64,000 nt of DNA from Irpex lacteus. Taxonomy: Eukaryota; Basidiomycota; Agaricomycetes; Polyporales; Irpicaceae. Positions 1 through 10,283 of the stretch are shown here, one piece after another. The stretch is taken from contig MQVO02000002.1 in assembly GCA_001986395.2 (NCBI GenBank), positions 2,046,001-2,110,000 on the forward strand. The letters are read 5' to 3'. The stretch's first letter is position 1. Each line of letters starts with the position of its first letter. Under the pieces are notes generated by a model, which did no database searches, was not told where the DNA came from, and was given only the letters and a program-made list of their open reading frames with translations. Both the position numbers and the translations under genes were made by a program.

Positions 1-389
1 GATGCAATCCGTCATGGAAGGGCGAGCCAAGATTCGACGTTGTGATTGTAAACGACGGCGACTCTGGCACAATCTTTTGCAGGCTTGTGCGCATTTTCAC
101 GTACACGGCCCCCGAGGAAACACGGATGTACGCTCTCGCCCTCGTCCAGCCTCTCAATGCTTCTGGTGGAACTCGCCCCGGTGATTCCGAACTGGGTCTC
201 TGTCGTATACGCGCCAAGCCCCGTTCTCAGACTCGTGTGCTTCCCGCGAGGGCTATCATACGTGGTGCGTTAGTGATTGAAGACCCGACACATCGCGACG
301 AGTTTACAGTAGTGGATACGATCGATACTGACATGTTTCTTCGTTGCATGCCCCTGTTTCCGAACCGTGACACCGTGAATGTATACTAG
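1..389 (+). CDS. C-terminal end of a large transposon-associated orphan protein (5' truncated by window edge)
   Basis: The frame is open from base 3 to a stop at 387-389, about 128 residues, with no start codon needed at the left edge. The peptide has a beta-rich character with the run ALALVQPL, then RIRAKPR, a stretch RGALVIEDP, and an acidic end VVDTIDTDMFLR. This arrangement resembles the C-terminal domain of large orphan proteins that occur in many copies in Agaricomycete genomes, often next to transposase-like genes. I recognise the pattern but cannot name a characterised function. Only the tail is present, so whether the gene is intact cannot be judged. Confidence 0.6.
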   Translation, partial: CNPSWKGEPRFDVVIVNDGDSGTIFCRLVRIFTYTAPEETRMYALALVQPLNASGGTRPGDSELGLCRIRAKPRSQTRVLPARAIIRGALVIEDPTHRDEFTVVDTIDTDMFLRCMPLFPNRDTVNVY

Positions 390-2372
390 TAGTTCCATCG
401 AGATAAATGCAATGGTATCAGTACATAAACGTGCTACGTGCTCAGATTTGGTACATGCAAGTGCTGCTGTGTGTTAAAAAAACAATCCGTAACTGTGCGT
501 TCACTGCATCATTTACAACCTACATACAACATATCCAATAGGCCACCGCGTCAGAGCGCACTAGCGCTGGCACTTATATTCTCTCACCGACCATGAGCTC
601 TGCTAGGAGACGACAGGGATGTCGCTATATCAATCAATTGCACTCCCTAGTTATGCTGTGAGTATTTATTTGCAAGAAATAGTATGTATCTAACCAGTAG
701 ATCAACCTTGAAAACTCTTCCGAGTCAAGGGTCCAGGCTCGGACATTCTGCATGTTCGAACGAGCAGATTCGGCACCTATACTAGTGAGCACACTCGCAA
801 GACTAATGGAAGTATTCTACATACGTCGCGGAATACTTATGCACGTTTACAGCGACCGAGTTAAGCTTAAAAGCCATATACTATCTTGTTGTATCAGGGC
901 TGCCACGTCGCGCGGCTCAAAGTCTAATCAACCTCAATTCTTCACGACCTCAGGCTGCATGGTAGAGTGTAACCCCAAATCGATGTAAATTCAGTAAGAC
1001 GTTCATATTAACTCACATGACGACTGAAACTTCTGCAATCTAGAGGTTACGATGGCCGCCCCGAGTCGAGTTGGCCAAACTTTGATGCAAGGGCTAAACC
1101 GAGCCCTGCGGAGAAGTATGTGCCGACTTCGACAACGGCAATACCATCGCTTGCCTGCACCGCTGCTTGGCCATGTCGCACATTTGCTGACGGCGATGCC
1201 AGCTATCTGCCGCGGCTCTCTTCAAAGACATGAATATCATCAATATAGGTATGACACCTTCCTTAATCATGATGTTCGGTGAATACCAGTCACGGTGAGC
1301 ATTCAATATCACAGGCGCAATGATTGTGCTGATTTCTCGCACTGCCACACGCATGTCACTTGTATTTCCGTGCGATGTCTCTCACGAGTACCTCATTTCA
1401 CAGCAATAGGAACCCTTGATATATCATCCGTATCTCACGTTTTAACATCCAGTATTCTATTCCGGAAGCAACCAGAGTATCGTTCCTGTCATTTCGTTCC
1501 AGATTTTCACGGCACTTCTGATACCTTCGACGTCAACAGCGCTGCGAATCCGACTCTCCTCTCACTCCCGCGCCAATTGTGGTATCGTGTCGCGCACCAA
1601 GACGTTTGCAAGATGGCATCTTGCCTTCCCCCACTCTGTCTCACTCCTCTCAGTCAACCTAGTCCCGCACTCCACGCAAAACGCTTGTCCCCCATTCTCC
1701 GCCATCAATAGCCCTCTCTGCCAGTACAAATTGAGATATTTATTCTGTCGGTGCGTACTCACACCTACTTGCTTCCTTTTATAGCTCGCTATTTTGGGAA
1801 TTCATGCTAATCTCGAACGCACCTCCGCTTAAATCAGGCCATCAAGTTTTTTTTGTGATATTCGGCAGCCTGGAGACATACCCGTCGTGTTTTCTGCCAA
1901 GGCCACCTCAAGCTCTGACTCATCGACTAGCAGCCATGCCCTATTCGTTGTTCCGTTTGTCCAGTCACCCGTTTGCAACACCCGACTGCCCTCTCCCATC
2001 TCTCCTACAACCCAACCTTCGCCGATCTCGTCGACTGCTCAGGCTCAGAATGCGGCGGCGTTCCACAGCACACGATGAGTATCCCAATCAAGGGTTCGTG
2101 CACAAAGTGCTTTGGTGCAGCCTGCTTTGCGCTATCTGGAGGCTGTTCGGATTGAAGCTCCTGAACTCATCGCCCGCGAGAAACCAAGTGAACCCCCTAC
2201 GAAGCTACTCATCTCTATGTACGTCAACAAGCCCTTCGCCCCTCTTCCCGGTTCCTCCACGACATCTTCGAAGCAAGCATGTAACTCGCTCCCTCCCCTC
2301 TTCCCTCTTCCTTTGTGTACCTCACATGCTGGTTACTAGGGTGCTGACACTTTGTGCTCACCTTCTTTGCTT
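390..2372. other. Intergenic, no convincing gene
   Basis: About 2 kb without a frame I can support. Short open frames occur on both strands, and one of 238 codons lies at 1804-2520, but their composition is not protein-like. The right part could hide 5' exons of the P450 relic that follows: a frame reading FLHDIF lies near 2255-2281, but I could not join it securely. Confidence 0.5.
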
Positions 2373-3462
2373 TAGATTTGACCACATTATATTCGGACTG
2401 AGCCTCTTAACGACCCTAGGTACGTCCTTTCCATGTCATTTTAAGGAGAACGCTCGTATCGAAATCAGGATGATACGCACGCGTAGGCGAGCATCACCGA
2501 AAACAACGGAAGCTCCTTAATCCTATCTTTTCAATTGCCCGTCTGCGGAACGTCACGCCGATATTCTATCAAACAATCCAAAGGGTTCGTTCAACTTTAT
2601 CCCGCATAACGCACTGCGAAACTGATCGGTGTATTCAGCTACGCAATGCTCTGGAAGCAAGAGTGCATGACGCCCCGACGGAGATTGACATGCTACACTG
2701 GATGAACCGCACGGCACTCGAGCTTATTAGTCAGGGTGGTCTTGCCCACTCTTTCGACCCTCTTACGGAAGACGTCCGTCATGTCTTTGGAGACGCCATC
2801 AAGGAAATCGTGTGAGTGTCCTGCTGCTCCATGTTACGTTCGTGAATCCAGCACGGTACACAGCATTAACAAACGAGTTGACAGCCTGACCGCATGGGCA
2901 CTGACCCCGTTCGGGATGATCTCACCCATGCTACGGAACATAGGGACTCCAGGGCTCCAGAGGTGGATCGCAGAATGGTGGCCAAGTCCACATGTGAAAA
3001 GAGCCATTGAGATTATCGACACTCTCAAAGGGACGTTGCGGCAGATTTTGCGCGCGAAGAGGGCTGCATTTGATAAGGGCGATGAAGCGGTCGTGCATCA
3101 AGCAGGGGAAGGCAAAGACATCAGAGTCGGCTGTGTGAGTATTATTCGTATATTGCTCTTGAATTGTAGTGCAAAATCATGATTGAACAGGATTGTATAG
3201 TAAAAGCGAACGTAGAAGCTGCCGGGGCAGAGAGACTCTCCGAAGAAGAGCTCGTTGCGCAGATTTCGTACGTGCACGTTACCGTGCGTCTTTGGCCAGC
3301 ACGGAGCTGATTGTCTATACAGGACCCTGTGTTTCGCTGCAACAGATACGACCCGACTGCCCTCGCAAGCGGTTCATTTACTTATGTTGTCACAACTCAC
3401 GAGAGCGCACCTTACGAAGAAAGGTAAAATCGCAGAGCTCATCTGGGAAGGCGGTAAGGCAT
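2373..3462 (+). pseudogene. Cytochrome P450, truncated at the I-helix
   Basis: Six consecutive exon-like pieces read as a P450 of the type common in Agaricomycetes. A first piece ends TTLG. After an intron comes EHHRKQRK and NPIFSIARLR (C-helix region, about 2488-2585). Next is DMLHWMNRTALELISQGG (about 2639-2811), then a helical stretch ending GDEAVVHQAGEGKDI (to about 3132), a piece with ERLSEEELVAQ, and the I-helix signature FAATDTT at about 3330-3350. Right after DTT the reading frame seems to need compensating shifts. The downstream landmarks, the ExxR of the K-helix and the heme cysteine, are absent before the next gene at 4657. I therefore call it a broken gene that has lost its catalytic half. 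The N-terminal anchor was not found either. Confidence 0.65.
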
Positions 3463-3617
3463 GAGCTTCTACAAGCGGTGCAACCATCATGGTAAGAAGA
3501 ACTATTTCATTCATGCTTTTGATGTGCGCTGAACACATATCTGACACTGCATAGGATCACTTGAAACATCATGCGAGACGCATCAAGGAGTGCACAAATT
3601 GGCGAGATACTGATGGT

Positions 3618-3658
3618 CCCCCACTGCCCCCCCCACCCCCCCCACTGCCCTCCTTCCC
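3618..3658 (-). other. G-quadruplex-forming tract on the minus strand
   Basis: The plus strand carries five C runs in 41 bases, two of them eight C long and separated by a single A. Read on the minus strand this gives runs of three to eight G with loops of one to about five bases, which satisfies the usual G-quadruplex pattern. It sits just downstream of the broken P450. Confidence 0.6.
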
Positions 3659-4035
3659 AAAGTGCCCGGACCAGGTTGGCTTCGTTCAATCAAGCTCTCT
3701 AGCTAGTAAGTAACATCACACTTTTTCTTCGCGATACCCATCAAACATTTTAAGCAGATTGTGTTTTTTTACTCATTGCCAAGAACCTATCAAACTAGAC
3801 GTTAGTATTCTAATTTGTGTCTTATTGGCATGTGTCGAGGAACCCGCACAACATTCTACTACGCACGGCATAGGTACGCGACTACTCCCCATTCAGTTTT
3901 GCAGTGTGTTTAACTCGTGTAGATATCCGAGCAAATTTCCGATCACACCCGCTTTGTACACGTACAGCCAGAGCTACTTGGCTGTCCTCTTTGGTCGCGG
4001 CTGACACTGCATGCGGTACACCGCCGTTTATTCGT

Positions 4036-4460
4036 ACGTCACATTTGCAGCTACGCTCTTCCTGTGAACGCAACACTTACTATTTGATTGGTAGACCCCT
4101 CGTGTTTCCTCGCAATGTGTTCTGCAACCATGATATCGCAAGCTAGATCTTGTTCAATGCTGAACACCCTTACGTCGTTTGCACTGAAATGCGTTCACGC
4201 GCAGGCAAAGAGGGTGAGTTCGAACACCTTCGGATCTGAACTCACGTCACTTTCGAAGCTACCCTCTTCTCGTCAAACACTACTCTTTCTATTTGATTGA
4301 TAGACACCTCGTTTCCCTTCGGCGGCACGTCCTGCAACCAATATCTCAAGCTGTATTTTACTCAACGTACTCGATACCTTTACGTCGCATGCACGGAAAT
4401 GCCTTTGAGCGCAGGAAAATAAGGTGAGTGTTAACGCCTTCGAATTTCAGCTCAGATCAC
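4036..4460 (+). repeat. Diverged tandem duplication, period about 210 bases, two units
   Basis: Several landmarks recur with an offset of 209-210 bases. TATTTGATTG starts at 4081 and again at 4290. CTGCAACCA is in the 4120s and the 4330s. The block TTCGGATCTGAACTCACGTCAC at about 4229 matches a diverged block at about 4439. The units differ at many positions, so the duplication is not recent. Each unit contains a run ending in GGTGAGT, which looks like a splice donor, so the unit may be a duplicated exon or leader rather than a mobile element. Confidence 0.6.
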
Positions 4461-4656
4461 CGCTCATAAACCCTACGAATTCTTCAGCTCGGCACATTTT
4501 TTGACGTAAGCTCATGCTTAGTGCGCATCAAATTCTGCCGCATGTATAACACGATGGACAAAGATATAAGGAGTGCATTTGCAGGCAGCTCAGAGTAAGC
4601 CAGACTTGTTCCACATTTCCTAGTACTTACACCTTCTGACGACAACTTGAACTATC

Positions 4657-6852
4657 ATGATTATTGCCGACCCAGGCTCTGAGCCTGAGGACGAGATCTT
4701 CGACGATCGTTTCGCTGGATCGCCTGGACACTCACACTCAGGCTCTCGCGCACCCTCTACTCATCAAGCTCAGACTGCATCAGGGCGTTCGCAGGGTATC
4801 TCAGCTCGTGCCTCCGTCGCTCGCCAAGCGGACCCTCCAGTTCGTGCATCCGTCGCTCGCCGAGCGGACCCTCCAGCTCATGCCACCTCCGTCGCTCGCC
4901 AAGCGGACCCTCCAGCTCGTGCCACCTCCGTCGCTCGCCAACCGGACCATCCCGCTCGTGCCTCTGCCACTCACCAAGCGGTGTCTGTCGATGAGAACTC
5001 AGAAGTTGCGGAGCTACGAGAGGTAAGTATTGTGTGCTCGTTCGTTTGGTCACCAGCTTGAAGCTAACATAGACGTGTCTTGCTTTGCAGGCCTTTCATG
5101 CTCTTCAGCTCGAGAAGACAATTCTGCAGGAACAGCTTGCTGAAGCGTCCATTACCATCATCGACCTCAAGCACAGAATTGCCGATTTCAAGAAGCGTCC
5201 TGGCAAGAAGGGCGGTGGTGCCTCAGCCGCTGCTGAGGAGGGCGAAGAGGCTGGCGAGGATGAAGAGGATTTGGTCACCGCGAAAGAATATGTGAACACG
5301 GCAGCCCGCAAATACTCCATTATGAACGCCCCCTGGGTGAAGTCGGAAGACGTTGACGAGTTGGAGTACGATGCCCCCAGCTGCACCATCAACGACGCCG
5401 CTCAATGCATCACCTCGGACAACAAGATTCGCCCGGATTCTATCAGAGCGGAGATCCATCAGGCTCTCTCCGGCCATCCTGAAGTGAGAAAGCAGTTGGG
5501 TCGGGCGGGGTGGATAGCAGATGCTGTAAGTTTACTCTGACTCTCTGGCATCCCTCGAGCCTTGCTAAATTTAGTACCAGTTCTACCATACCGTCAACGA
5601 CCAGAGGTCTAAGTTTCTCACTCCGTGCACACAGAACCTAGGCTACATATTTAGGGAGCACAACATCAACGTGAATGAAATCGACACGCCTGCAAAACGG
5701 AAGGCTTGCAAGGCGCTGCAGGCCTTGGGCCTTAAGCCCGATTCGCCTGGCATGTACTTCCCTGCAATGTTTCCGGTAGGACACGTAGGCGACTGGCGGT
5801 ATCTGTACAGGTCCCACGCGTTGACTGCGGTACGTCGAAGTTTATCATTATAGCTACAAGATGTTGTTCTGACCACTACACTATCAGATAACACGACTAG
5901 GCCTCTGTGGTGGTTCTTGCCGCAGCAGCGATAGTATTCCCGCTACCTCCAAGGCCGCTACATGGAAGATCAAACGGGTCACGCCTGGCGTAATGGCCTT
6001 TTCGGTAACATCGGTAAGTGTCAATAAAACTCATTTCGGTTATGACATACTCACGTTGTGCCTTCCTGCTAGCTTGCCTGGTACATCTCAGGTGACGCTC
6101 AGCTTGTCCGGCCGAACCACCCGCAGTACAAGACGACAAGAAACTGGCCCGCCTTCTTCGAATATCATAAGGCGGCGTTGATTCGCAAATGGAACGAGCC
6201 CGGCACTCAAGTCCTCGTTGACCACCTCAGTGCTGAGTTGTTTGGGTCAAACACTTCGGACTCCGAGCAGTCAGGTGCCATCATCGACCACGAGGAGTAC
6301 TTTGCGGCATTAGAGCAGAACCGGGAAGCAGAAGAGCTCTTCGGTGCTCTTGCAACATTTACTCCTCCGCTCTCCGCTGTTCCCCTTGGTGTTCCAATGG
6401 ACATGCCCGCCATGCACCTTCCGCCCTCGCATAATGGGCCTGCTGCGTCTCAAGCTCCGGCTGTTGCTCCCGTCGTCACCGCCGCTCCCGCCATCACTAC
6501 CACTCCCGCCGTTGCTCCCGCTGCCACTCAGGCTGCCGGAGTTGCTCCCGCTGTCGCTCCCGTCATCACTCCTGCTGTCACTCCTGTCGTCGCTTCCACT
6601 GTCGTCCCCGCTGTCACTCCCGCTGCCTCTGCTTCGTCCTCCACTCCTGTAGCCGAGCCTGTGGCAGCCGTGGAATCCCTGCCTCAGCCTGCTCCAGCAG
6701 CTACACAGCGCCCTAAGGCCAAGCCCCGAGTCAACAAAGGCAAGGGCCGTGCAATTGATCCTCCACCTCCGGATGAATGGGAAGTTGTGCCTGCTCCTCA
6801 GGCTGCAGGCGTTGATCGTGAGCTACGTCGTTCTACCCGGCCTCGCGCTTGA
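4657..6852 (+). CDS. Agaricomycete orphan protein with coiled coil and repeat-rich tails
   Basis: Five exons (about 4657-5022, 5091-5525, 5575-5829, 5888-6013, 6073-6852) join in frame to 653 residues. The start is the ATG opening MIIADPGSEPEDE. Order of regions: an acidic start; 4-5 copies of a 12-13 residue repeat around SVARQADPP; a predicted coiled coil (ALQLEKTILQEQLAEA); an acidic-basic linker; a conserved-looking core including NAPWVKSEDVD, AGWIADAYQFYHTVNDQRSK and WYISGDAQL; an Ala/Val/Pro/Thr low-complexity tail; and a basic C-terminus ending STRPRA. The core resembles a family of uncharacterised, repeat-associated proteins expanded in mushroom genomes. I know no function. All exon joins keep frame, so it looks intact. 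Confidence 0.7.
4807..4980 (+). repeat. In-frame minisatellite, units of 36-39 bases
   Basis: About four and a half units with the core CCGTCGCTCGCCAAGCGGACC. Units are 36 or 39 bases long, so each adds 12 or 13 residues without shifting the frame of the host gene. Units differ by a few substitutions, and the last one is degenerate. Confidence 0.8.
6455..6660 (+). repeat. In-frame Ala/Val/Pro/Thr low-complexity repeat
   Basis: Irregular short units built on GCTCCCGTC and ACTCCCGC encode AP, VAP, ITP and VTP steps near the C-terminus of the orphan protein. The pattern suggests slippage expansion and a flexible linker. Confidence 0.7.
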
Positions 6853-7563
6853 GTAGCAGTGGTTAGTATTAGTACTTAGCTGTTGACTCGAAATTCAGTA
6901 TCCTTGCTATGCATTTTGGACATTTGGGATTGTATGTCTTGTACCTACGTACCTCACATTAACAATCCATACTTTCGTGACTATTCTGCTTGTGATCGGA
7001 CGAGATTTCAGTGTATCATGCATTGCGGAGGAGTAAATACTCGACTACCCTTTTGGGAAATGTGCGCGCGCGGGCCTGCATATTCTCACATGGTCCGTGC
7101 GCAACTACCCCCCAATATATAATAAGGTACTTCAGACGTGAGTTCCCCCTCACTCGCGTAGCTTACCTCTGAGTACTCAAAGTAACTAGTATCAATAATC
7201 ATAAGCAGAGTATATACAAATGAATACAAACCTGAATAGAACAAATTAAATAGTAACGACCACGACACAATAAGAAACGAAATCAATAGTGAGTAACAAA
7301 GAGTGAATAAAAGAATATAATTATATAAGAATCGACTATACAAGCGACATTAACATAACAATACTACATGCATATGCGAGTAGATAGATACCGAGAGGCA
7401 CTATGCCGCCTCATGAGAATCGGAGGTACATCTAGATGCCATCAAGAGGGGGCATCGACTCTGGAGGGATTACCACGGCATCCAGAGGCCAGCGCCTGCC
7501 TCGAGATGATGCAATACCATCTAGCAGTCGGCACCTGCCGCGTGAGGTCGCCGGGATCACCAG
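6853..7563. other. Intergenic with an A-rich, strand-asymmetric segment
   Basis: About 7190-7340 is very rich in A on the plus strand and poor in T. This produces an artefactual hydrophobic open frame on the minus strand. From 7400 to 7600 a GC-richer stretch repeats motifs such as CATCTAGA and CATCCAGAGG. No gene is supported. Confidence 0.5.
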
Positions 7564-8873
7564 ATGCCCGGCCTGTCCTCTAGATGTGTTCTTTATCCGC
7601 TAGAGCGTATCCAGCTCGTACCGGCGCCTCCAACCCCATCCCGGCCTCTAGGGGCCGTTTTGATTTCTCCGACAAGATATGAGCTAAACGTGTGGTTAGA
7701 CTTGGAGCTGCTGCACAGTATCGGCAAAGGCTTCGTGCATCGAGATCTCAGTATCGGCAATATCATGTACGATCCTGAAACGAAAACCTGGAGACTCTCG
7801 GATCTGGAATTCGCCAAGTCTCTCGATGAATTGTCGCCACATGACGTTCGCACGGTGCGCTGAACGCTTTTTCGTATCGTCCATGTAATTGTGCTAATGT
7901 GGTCCAGGGGACGAACAATTTCATGGCAGTAGAAGTGGATCTACGAAGGTATTTATGGGCCGAGGACGAGTCAACGGAGGACAAGGAGAAGACAATAGTG
8001 GACGAGCCGATGAAGGACGAGCCGACGAAACACAAGGGCAACCTTCGTGGGGGGAAGAGACTTCAATTCAAAGCGACATATCTGTCAACCATCCCGGAAC
8101 CCACTGTCGTCCATCCAGTCAGCCCTCCCAGCAAAACGTTCTATTATAACCCTGTCCACGATCTGGAGTCTTTGTGGTGGATTGCGGTATACTTTGTCAT
8201 CAATAAAGAAACACGCCTGGCTCCAGTTACCCTGCCGCCTCAGAGCGCTGCCAGCCCAGATGATCCCCCACAAGACACTCAGGCTTTCACTTCTCCGCTC
8301 ACCGATGCCCAACGGAAATACGCTCGCGAGCTCTTCTACACTCGCCTGGCCAGGAGGCTAGCTCTTGACTATGATAGCGACTTCGATGACCAAGCAAAAA
8401 CTTGGCCTGCTCACCTTCAGCCCATCTGTCAAAGGCTGATAACGCTCAAAAACAGCTTGCGACGCCACTATAAGAAAATCGAGCGTGTGGACCATGTTAT
8501 CACCAAAGACGTGTGCGGCGGTTTATACCAGACCTTTGCTGATACGTTTTATACGATAGCATGCGACCTCTCCGCTCAAGATATCATCGTCGCGCCTATG
8601 GCGCCTAATCTCTACGCGGAGGGTATGTGGCTTCCCGCGCGACAAATGGCTGAATCTGCCAGCTCTAGTAGTGCGACGGAGGCGACAAATTCCAGAGACA
8701 AATCAGGCACTCAGGATCATTCCAGTCACGGTACGGTTCCTGTTCCAAGGAAGCACGGGTACCAGACTCGATCCTCCACATCCGCGGAGGCCTCTACCAA
8801 TACGGCGTCGAGGGAAGGGGGAAGCGTGTCCGGTAAAGGCAAGGGTAGAGTGGCAACGCGAAGCGGTTCATGA
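7564..8873 (+). CDS. FunK1-type protein kinase, N-lobe missing
   Basis: Two exons (to about 7854, then 7908-8873; 418 residues if the ATG at 7564 is used) read as the C-lobe of a fungal FunK1 kinase. Visible are the catalytic loop HRDLSIGNIMY (Asp and Asn present), a degenerate activation segment start LSDLEFAKS in place of the usual DFG, then RTGTNNFMAVEV across the splice and the family hallmark NPVHDLESLWWIAVYF. The C-terminal 100 residues are Ser/Thr-rich and basic. Upstream of the catalytic loop I find no glycine-rich loop, no ATP-binding lysine and no alphaC glutamate. The sequence before it is GC-rich repeat-like DNA. It is therefore probably a truncated, inactive kinase or the 3' part of a broken gene. 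The true start is uncertain. Confidence 0.75.
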
Positions 8874-9225
8874 TGATTAATATCGTAGACACTTGTTTCC
8901 TCGAACGTAGTTTACATTAGCTCTCTCATTCTTGTACGATTGTGTGCCCAAATCTACGACTTCAACTTTCATGTCTACGACGAGATTGTCCATAAGTAAG
9001 ATGCTTCTGTCTCAAACTTGCTCTGCAGGGATTTTCCGCGCATGGCGGTTGTCTTCGCACGGTACCGCTCGCCGTATCGTATATGCCGAGCGCATATCGT
9101 AATTCCGTGCCGCGTCATGCCCTGTAACACAACCGAATATTAATGCCTCTGGCACTTACCACTACATCGAGCTTACCACCTAATCACTTACACCAGCTGA
9201 AAAGGACTGCTGGTCGTCTCCCACA
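8874..9225. other. Intergenic, likely promoter of the OPA3-like gene
   Basis: About 350 bases with no coding signal. No specific regulatory motif was recognised. Confidence 0.4.
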
Positions 9226-10036
9226 ATGGCCTCTGCAAAGATAGCAACGCTCGTCATACGAGTGAGTTTCCGCGTCTTCCCGTACGCTTATTACCTCTCA
9301 GACTTAGCAAGACTCTAGCGAAACCTATCAGCAACCAGATAAAGACCCAAGTCAAGCAGTGGGTTAACAGTGTATGCATGTGAATAATGAGGTGTTGACG
9401 GGGCTGTAGGCATGAAACGTTCCGCAACGTCTGTGTCGGTCTTGCACAAAGAATGCATCGAACGGAAGTGCAACTTCGGACAAGGCTGCTTGGAGAAGCT
9501 CCAAAAACCATTCGCCCACTATCCGAGACGAGGTAAGCTATTGAGTCACCTCCCTTGCATACAACTCATAACGTCACATCCAGAGCTATAGAGAACGGGG
9601 CGAATGCCCTAGCTGAAGGTTTTCTATTCGGTGTCGCGGCATTGCTGATCATAGGAGAAACATGGCGCTCCTCAAGAAGTCAAACAAAACGACGCGAAGA
9701 TGTTGATGTCAGGCTGGAGGAACTGCAGAACCAAGTAGAGGGTCTCACGCAACGAGTGGACGCGTTAGTCACGGCCTCAGAAGAGCGTTGGACTGGGGAG
9801 CAACAGAGGTACGCGTCTGCATCATTGTTGTCTCCCCACTCAATTCTGACGAATGTTTCAGAAACGACGAGCTGACTCGAATACTGGAGCGGATCGTCGA
9901 AATTGGGCTGAGAGGCGGCTGGGCGGAATTCGAGGGTACACCACTGACATTACCGCGAATTTCTCTGCCTACAACGCGACTATCTCCACCTCCGGACGTT
10001 ACCAATGATGCCTCTACTAAAGAAACACCTCCATAG
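9226..10036 (+). CDS. OPA3: OPA3-like mitochondrial protein
   Basis: Five exons (about 9226-9261, 9312-9358, 9410-9532, 9584-9808, 9862-10036) join to 201 residues. The N-terminus MASAKIATLVIRTLAKPIS is followed by KQHETFRNVCVGLAQRMHRTE, the conserved OPA3 core. ETRAIENGANALAEGFLFGVAALLIIGE is a single hydrophobic helix typical of the family, followed by a coiled coil (VRLEELQNQVEGLTQRVDAL). The human homologue is a mitochondrial membrane protein linked to optic atrophy; in fungi the exact role is unclear. The first two introns split the N-terminus into very small exons. Length and motif order are normal, so the gene looks intact. Confidence 0.9.
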
Positions 10037-10283
10037 AATATAGTTTGGCTTATTTGCCACAGTAATTCACAACTCACTCCGAACCACTCGATGCGCGCAC
10101 ATTCCCTCGGGCCAATGTTTGGGACGATAGTAATCATGGTATGCATTCGAAACACAAGAGACTCTGACGCAAACCGTAGCCTCTCGTAACAATCAAAAGC
10201 GACAGGTGGTAATGCACAGTTATACAGAGGCGCGGCGTAAGTATAACACAATGATACATCGCAGACGTCGGACGACGCGCTAT

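Larger units (their letters stand above)
3463..4656. other. Intergenic with poly-C tract and tandem duplication
   Basis: No coding region is supported. The stretch contains a C-rich tract (3618-3658) and a diverged direct duplication of about 210 bases (4036-4460), both listed separately. The rest shows nothing I recognise. Confidence 0.5.

Noticed and set aside
1804..2520. 238-codon open frame on the plus strand
   Set aside because: Composition is Ser/Pro/Leu/Arg-rich and shifts out of the frame that encodes the P450 exons overlapping its 3' part; the P450 reading explains the region better.
7086..7343. Hydrophobic 85-residue frame on the minus strand
   Set aside because: It results from an A-rich plus-strand segment that reads as Leu/Phe/Tyr/Ser codons on the other strand; no charged loops, no splice context, no family resemblance.
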